Below are positions 5,414 through 8,746 of a DNA stretch of 8,746 nucleotides, piece after piece. Each line of letters begins with the position of its first letter. Position 1 is the first letter of the stretch. The DNA is from Anaerolineae bacterium. Lineage in GTDB: Bacteria; Chloroflexota; Anaerolineae; JAFGEY01. Location of the stretch: positions 1 through 8,746 of the forward strand of contig JAFGJF010000020.1 in assembly GCA_016929205.1 (NCBI GenBank), given 5' to 3'. A program made the position numbers and the translations under genes. Below the pieces are notes generated by a model. The model made no database searches, was not told the origin of the DNA, and saw only the letters and a program-made list of their open reading frames with translations.

Positions 5414-6791
5414 CTTGAGAAGCAAGCTGCTTTTGGCTTTCGCCCTGGTCGCGTTGCTGGGCGTGGGCATGATTGCCATTGTCGCCAACCGGGTAACAAC
5501 GCGCCAGTTCACGCTCTATGTAGGTTACGGCAGCCAAGCGCGCGCCGAGACTTGGGCGCAGCAAGCTGCTGATAATTACGATGGATCCTGGCAGAGCATT
5601 GAGCCCCTATTCCAAGACAGTTCACTTGTACAAACATCTGGGCAAGGACAGGGACGCGGCAAAGGAAGACAATACGCAACGCGCCATGCTGACGACCGTT
5701 TTCTGATCGTCGCCCCAGATGGGCGGGTCGTTTTGGATACAGAGGACGAGTTGGTCGGACAATCCATAGATGTCGATGATCAAAGCTATGGTGCACCGAT
5801 TGTGGTCAATAATGAGACCATGGGTACGTTGTTCATCACAACGCGCGACCTGTCCGGTGAGTCCGAACTGGAGCGCCGCTTTCTGGAGGCGGTCAACCAG
5901 GCCGTGTTGTGGGCGGTGCTGCTGGTCGCCGTTGCGTCATTATTCGCTGCTGCCCTGCTTTCGCGGCAACTCGCGGCGCCTCTACGCCAGCTCACAGCCG
6001 CAGCAGAGATGATGGCCCAGGGCGATTTATCGCAGCGAGTCAAGACACGTTCCAGGGATGAAGTGGGTGCATTGGGAGAGGCATTCAACAAGATGGCGAG
6101 CGATCTCGAGACGGCAGAAATACAGCGACAACAGATGACCGCCGATATTGCTCACGAGCTACGCAATCCACTCAGCGTTATCCGTGGCAACCTGGAGGCG
6201 ATGATCGACGGTATCTATGCGCTGGACGGCGAACACCTGTCCACGATTTACGAAGAGACTTTGCTCCTGCAACGCCTGGTAGAAGACCTGCGGTTGCTTA
6301 CACTGGCCGATGCCGGCCAACTTGCCCTGATCCGCGCCAACGTGGACCTTGTCGAGCTGCTGAATGGTATCGCCAATAGCGCGCGGGCTGTGACCGAAGA
6401 TAAAGAGATTTCCCTGCGCGTTGATATGCCGCAGCATCCGCTCGTCGTCTACGGCGACGCGGACCGTTTGCGCCAGGTTGTCGGCAACCTGGTGAGCAAC
6501 GCCATACGCTACACGCCCAAGGGAGGCATCATCACCCTGCACACGTACCGGGCTGCTCCGCATACGTACGTCTCTGTGTCGGACACCGGGCCGGGCATCT
6601 CGCCCCGGGACTTGCCCCACATTTTTGACCGATTTTACCGCGCCGATACGGCGCGAGATCGCGCCTCTGGCGGCTCTGGACTGGGCTTGGCGATTGCGAA
6701 AGCGCTAATCAAAGCCCATAAGGGCAGCATCGAGGCACATAGCAAATTGGGAGAGGGAACGACGTTTACGATTGCGCTTCCTACAAGATAG
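5406..6791 (+). CDS. Membrane sensor histidine kinase, BaeS-like
   Basis: 461 residues from ATG 5406, which has GGAGGA 5 nt upstream and overlaps the regulator stop by 8 nt; the upstream ATG 5373 is less likely. Order of parts: transmembrane helix 1 (about 8-28), an extracytoplasmic sensor (30-163) with a PAS-like stretch FLIVAPDGRVVLDTEDELVGQ (99-119), helix 2 (165-186), HAMP (187-238), HisKA with phospho-acceptor His250 in DIAHELRNPL, and the ATPase domain with N-box NLVSNAIRYTP (361-371), G1 box DTGPGI (393-398), F-box FDRFYR and G2 box GGSGLGLAIA (422-431). All catalytic residues are present. The sensor has a low-complexity Gly/Gln/Arg segment at about 78-90 of unknown role. The stimulus is unknown; BaeS relatives respond to envelope stress or toxic compounds. 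Confidence 0.95.
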   Translation: MRSLRSKLLLAFALVALLGVGMIAIVANRVTTRQFTLYVGYGSQARAETWAQQAADNYDGSWQSIEPLFQDSSLVQTSGQGQGRGKGRQYATRHADDRFLIVAPDGRVVLDTEDELVGQSIDVDDQSYGAPIVVNNETMGTLFITTRDLSGESELERRFLEAVNQAVLWAVLLVAVASLFAAALLSRQLAAPLRQLTAAAEMMAQGDLSQRVKTRSRDEVGALGEAFNKMASDLETAEIQRQQMTADIAHELRNPLSVIRGNLEAMIDGIYALDGEHLSTIYEETLLLQRLVEDLRLLTLADAGQLALIRANVDLVELLNGIANSARAVTEDKEISLRVDMPQHPLVVYGDADRLRQVVGNLVSNAIRYTPKGGIITLHTYRAAPHTYVSVSDTGPGISPRDLPHIFDRFYRADTARDRASGGSGLGLAIAKALIKAHKGSIEAHSKLGEGTTFTIALPTR

Positions 6792-6799
6792 GAAAGCGA

Positions 6800-7003
6800 T
6801 CAGGAAACCGATCCCATCGATTCGGGACGCTCTCGGCGCATCGGGTGCAGAGCAGTCCAGCAATTGCCATCGTACTGCCCCCACTCGGCAAAGCGGACCG
6901 GGATCGGTTCACCGCGCGGGCGAGACCGGTGAAACCGCACGCTGAACCCGACACCCACTAACAAAAAGGCGTCCTCGGTCTGCCGGATGATGCACTTACA
7001 GCC
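6800..7003 (-). CDS. Doubtful small ORF or gene fragment, unrecognised
   Basis: The 237-bp spacer after the kinase contains a minus-strand frame open from just after TAG (7004-7006) to TGA (6800-6802), 67 sense codons. It shows about three-quarters G or C at third positions, like the real genes here, and a protein-like tail RFAEWGQYDGNCWTALHP. There is no ATG upstream of this stretch. The best start is TTG 6964 with GAGGA 7 nt before it, giving 54 residues. It may be a small protein, a C-terminal fragment of a lost gene, or chance. An imperfect dyad inside it (CGGTTCACC 6905-6913, GGTGAAACCG 6928-6937, one bulged A) is not followed by a T-run. I recognise no family. Confidence 0.3.
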   Translation of the reverse strand, partial: GCKCIIRQTEDAFLLVGVGFSVRFHRSRPRGEPIPVRFAEWGQYDGNCWTALHPMRRERPESMGSVS

Positions 7004-7028
7004 CTACCCAGGCAGGCGGGTGCTGCTC

Positions 7029-7406
7029 TTATATGATTTGTTCTCCCCCAGAAAAAACATGTTCCACTTTGAGCGCTGCCGCGGCATGTCCCGGCAGCTT
7101 GGTCGGATTCCACTGCTTCATGTCATCAAAGACTGGACCCTCGGTATGGTACTCGATGCGCCCCTTGACCTGGTACGATTTGCCTTCTTTGGTTATGAAA
7201 AGCAGTGCGCCCTTGCTGCCGGACAAGATGTTGGCGCGCGTTTTGTTGAAAAAGTTGTCCGCGACCACCCAAGTATCTTGGGCGAATTTTCGAACACAAG
7301 TTGCATAGATCGCATTCGGAATCCCTTCTGCGTCTACAGTGGTCAATATGATCGGCCCTTCACGATTCTCCCACGCTTGGTTGACGACGTTCGGTAATAC
7401 GGTCAC
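7029..7406 (-). CDS. PNPOx-like FMN-binding split-barrel protein
   Basis: 125 residues, a usual size for single-domain pyridoxamine 5'-phosphate oxidase-like proteins. Features that fit are GPIILTTVDAEGIPNAIYAT (17-36), where the first strands of the split barrel carry the D.EG.PN turn, the hydrophobic strand GALLFITKEG, the YQVKGRIEYHTEGPVFDDM segment and a VEHVFSGGEQII end. Such proteins bind FMN or F420 as dimers and act as reductases or oxidases of small molecules; no specific substrate can be given. Start: GTG 7406 with AAAGGAG 7 nt upstream. It lies 81 bp downstream of the polyol dehydrogenase fusion on the same strand, so co-transcription is possible. After the stop a hairpin (6999-7025, 8 paired bases with a 3-nt bulge) lacks a U-tract, so a terminator is doubtful. 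Confidence 0.8.
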   Translation of the reverse strand: MTVLPNVVNQAWENREGPIILTTVDAEGIPNAIYATCVRKFAQDTWVVADNFFNKTRANILSGSKGALLFITKEGKSYQVKGRIEYHTEGPVFDDMKQWNPTKLPGHAAAALKVEHVFSGGEQII

Positions 7407-7487
7407 TGTGTTTCTCCTTTGAATGATTTTTGAGTGGTACCCGGAAATATGCTATCAAGCAGGCCGGTCAGAATGATTCGATGATAT

Positions 7488-8746
7488 CTATTCTTCAACC
7501 TGCTCCTCACCCATGATTTCAACTGTCCACCGTGCGGCGCGCGCGACTACCCCGGTGCATTTGTCCCGGTGCGCGCCGGCGGCCTCAAACGCTTCTCTCT
7601 CTGCCGGATCGCGTAGGTCATAAGCACGGCCGAACTCGGCCTGGTGGATCTCGTGGCAGCGGATGCCGCCATAGTGGGCCAGAAAGCGCCTATGTAAACG
7701 CTGGATCAGAGCATAGGCACGGTACTTGTTCTCGCGATCACCGTCAAAATGGGCGCGGCGGCGCGGCGAGTAGAGGCCCAGGGCCAACACGCCGCCGGTA
7801 AAGGCCGAACAGGTACCGTCACCACACAGACCGATGCCCCCGGCCAGCCCGGTCGCCGCCTCAAAAGCGCCGCTAAACGCCGCCTGGTCGAACTGCCACG
7901 CGGCGTTTTGTTGCCGCGCAGCGTCTTGCACCGCCGCCAGAACGCACTGCCCGCACCCCTTATAAGTGCGCTCGTACTCGAATCCCAGACGGTACGCCTG
8001 CTCTGCGTACCCAGCCCACCGCGCCTCTGCAGGCAAGCGATGGTAAGCGCAGACAATGCCTTCAACGATCTCGGGCTCGGCACGGTCACACAGCGCGCGC
8101 ACAGTCTCTACCGGTCCAAGGGCATCCATCTGTTGTCCCACGTACATGGCCCCGGCGTCATCCGGATCCCGGTATAGCAGCGCGGCAGCGACGGCGCGGA
8201 TCAGGTGCGGCGTATCCAGCCCGTGCTTGCACGCCATCAGCAGCGGCCCGAACAGCCGGTCCGTACAGCGCAGCTTGCGGCGAGGATCCGCGCCAAAACG
8301 GGCCACGGTGTCGCCCAACGCTGGATTGTCCGTCTGCGCGATCACGCCGTCGATCCAGGAAGCCATATCTGCGTGCAGAAACTCGTACTCGGACTGCACC
8401 GCCGCCGCCGATTCGCGCAGTGCGCCTTCGGCTCCGGCACGCACCCAAGGATCGGCCAGGCTGTCGACCACCCGGATATGCCCGCGCAGCGCGCCCAAAT
8501 AGGCCAGCGCGGCATGAAAGGTATTGTAGGTGAACAGCTTGCGCGTCTCTGCGGCGCGCATGTCGTCGACCAGGTGCAGCGTGGATACGGGCGGAATCTT
8601 GCCCCGGAATGCATAGCGATCGACCGGAAACCCGGCATAGCCATTGGTCCACACCAGCAGTGGATCGCGCGCGACTTCTTCAGCCGGCGGCTCCGCGACC
8701 ATCCGGATCACAAGACTTTCGACCACGCCCACTTTTTCCTCGACCC
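7488..8746 (-). CDS. Mannitol-1-phosphate 5-dehydrogenase-like protein fused to a C_GCAxxG_C_C redox domain (5' partial)
   Basis: The frame is open to the right edge (VEEK precedes the GTG at 8732), so the N-terminal Rossmann NAD domain, roughly 145 residues by comparison with E. coli MtlD, is outside. Counting from the first full codon, 418 residues are seen. Residues 1 to about 237 match the MtlD-type C-terminal domain: VEEKVGVVES, then RKLFTYNTFHAALAYLG, where Lys69, Asn74 and His77 fit the Lys-Asn-His catalytic set of long-chain polyol dehydrogenases, and PRRKLRCTDRLFGPL. From about 243 to the end it reads as a C_GCAxxG_C_C domain (PF09719-like) with cysteines in GCGQCVLAA (264), TCSAFTGG (312), IRCHE (363) and DKCTGV (396). 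The reaction is probably NAD-linked polyol-phosphate or sugar-acid oxidoreduction; the redox domain's role is unknown. Confidence 0.82.
   Translation of the reverse strand, partial: VEEKVGVVESLVIRMVAEPPAEEVARDPLLVWTNGYAGFPVDRYAFRGKIPPVSTLHLVDDMRAAETRKLFTYNTFHAALAYLGALRGHIRVVDSLADPWVRAGAEGALRESAAAVQSEYEFLHADMASWIDGVIAQTDNPALGDTVARFGADPRRKLRCTDRLFGPLLMACKHGLDTPHLIRAVAAALLYRDPDDAGAMYVGQQMDALGPVETVRALCDRAEPEIVEGIVCAYHRLPAEARWAGYAEQAYRLGFEYERTYKGCGQCVLAAVQDAARQQNAAWQFDQAAFSGAFEAATGLAGGIGLCGDGTCSAFTGGVLALGLYSPRRRAHFDGDRENKYRAYALIQRLHRRFLAHYGGIRCHEIHQAEFGRAYDLRDPAEREAFEAAGAHRDKCTGVVARAARWTVEIMGEEQVEE

Noticed and set aside
1..8746. CRISPR arrays, insertion sequences, tRNA or rRNA genes, prophage or toxin-antitoxin modules
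   Set aside because: I found no repeat-spacer pattern, transposase-like frame, tRNA-like cloverleaf or phage-type gene on reading both strands.

Overview
The window is about 8.7 kb of bacterial DNA, GC-rich in its genes, with eight recognisable protein genes, one decayed gene start, one doubtful small ORF and one repeat-rich regulatory region. There are no rRNA or tRNA genes, insertion sequences or CRISPR arrays that I can see. The mix suggests an anaerobic or facultative bacterium: a DmsAB-type molybdo/iron-sulfur oxidoreductase, a uroporphyrinogen decarboxylase-like protein of the corrinoid methyltransferase superfamily, a D-threonine-aldolase-like PLP enzyme, and a cysteine-motif redox domain fused to a polyol dehydrogenase. 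A Chloroflexota (Anaerolineae-like) source would fit this set, but that is a low-confidence guess from gene content alone.

Layout. Positions 1-1929 (+): the C-terminal part of a molybdopterin oxidoreductase catalytic subunit, overlapped by a four-cluster [4Fe-4S] subunit; no membrane anchor gene follows. Positions 2008-4393 (-): a unit that starts with a D-threonine aldolase/D-serine dehydratase-like enzyme, then the first ~54 codons of a DMT/EamA-type transporter that breaks off, then a UroD-like protein. It converges on the oxidoreductase operon with only 78 bp between stop codons. Positions 4394-4723: a 330-bp divergent intergenic region. It carries a good extended -10 promoter for the + strand, three perfect dyads, an 11-bp direct repeat whose second copy is exactly the loop of one dyad, and a 12-bp-phased GTTGA array.

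Positions 4724-6791 (+): a two-component system, OmpR/PhoB-type regulator then BaeS-like histidine kinase, overlapping by 8 nt. Positions 6792-7028: a spacer holding a weak minus-strand ORF. Positions 7029-7406 (-): a small PNPOx-like split-barrel flavoprotein. Positions 7488-8746 (-): a mannitol-1-phosphate 5-dehydrogenase-like protein, cut by the window edge, fused at its C-terminus to a C_GCAxxG_C_C redox domain with all four family cysteines.

The most interesting points are the dehydrogenase/redox-domain fusion, the organised repeats around the two-component promoter, and the truncated transporter between two intact genes. No complete new multi-gene system can be demonstrated from this window alone.
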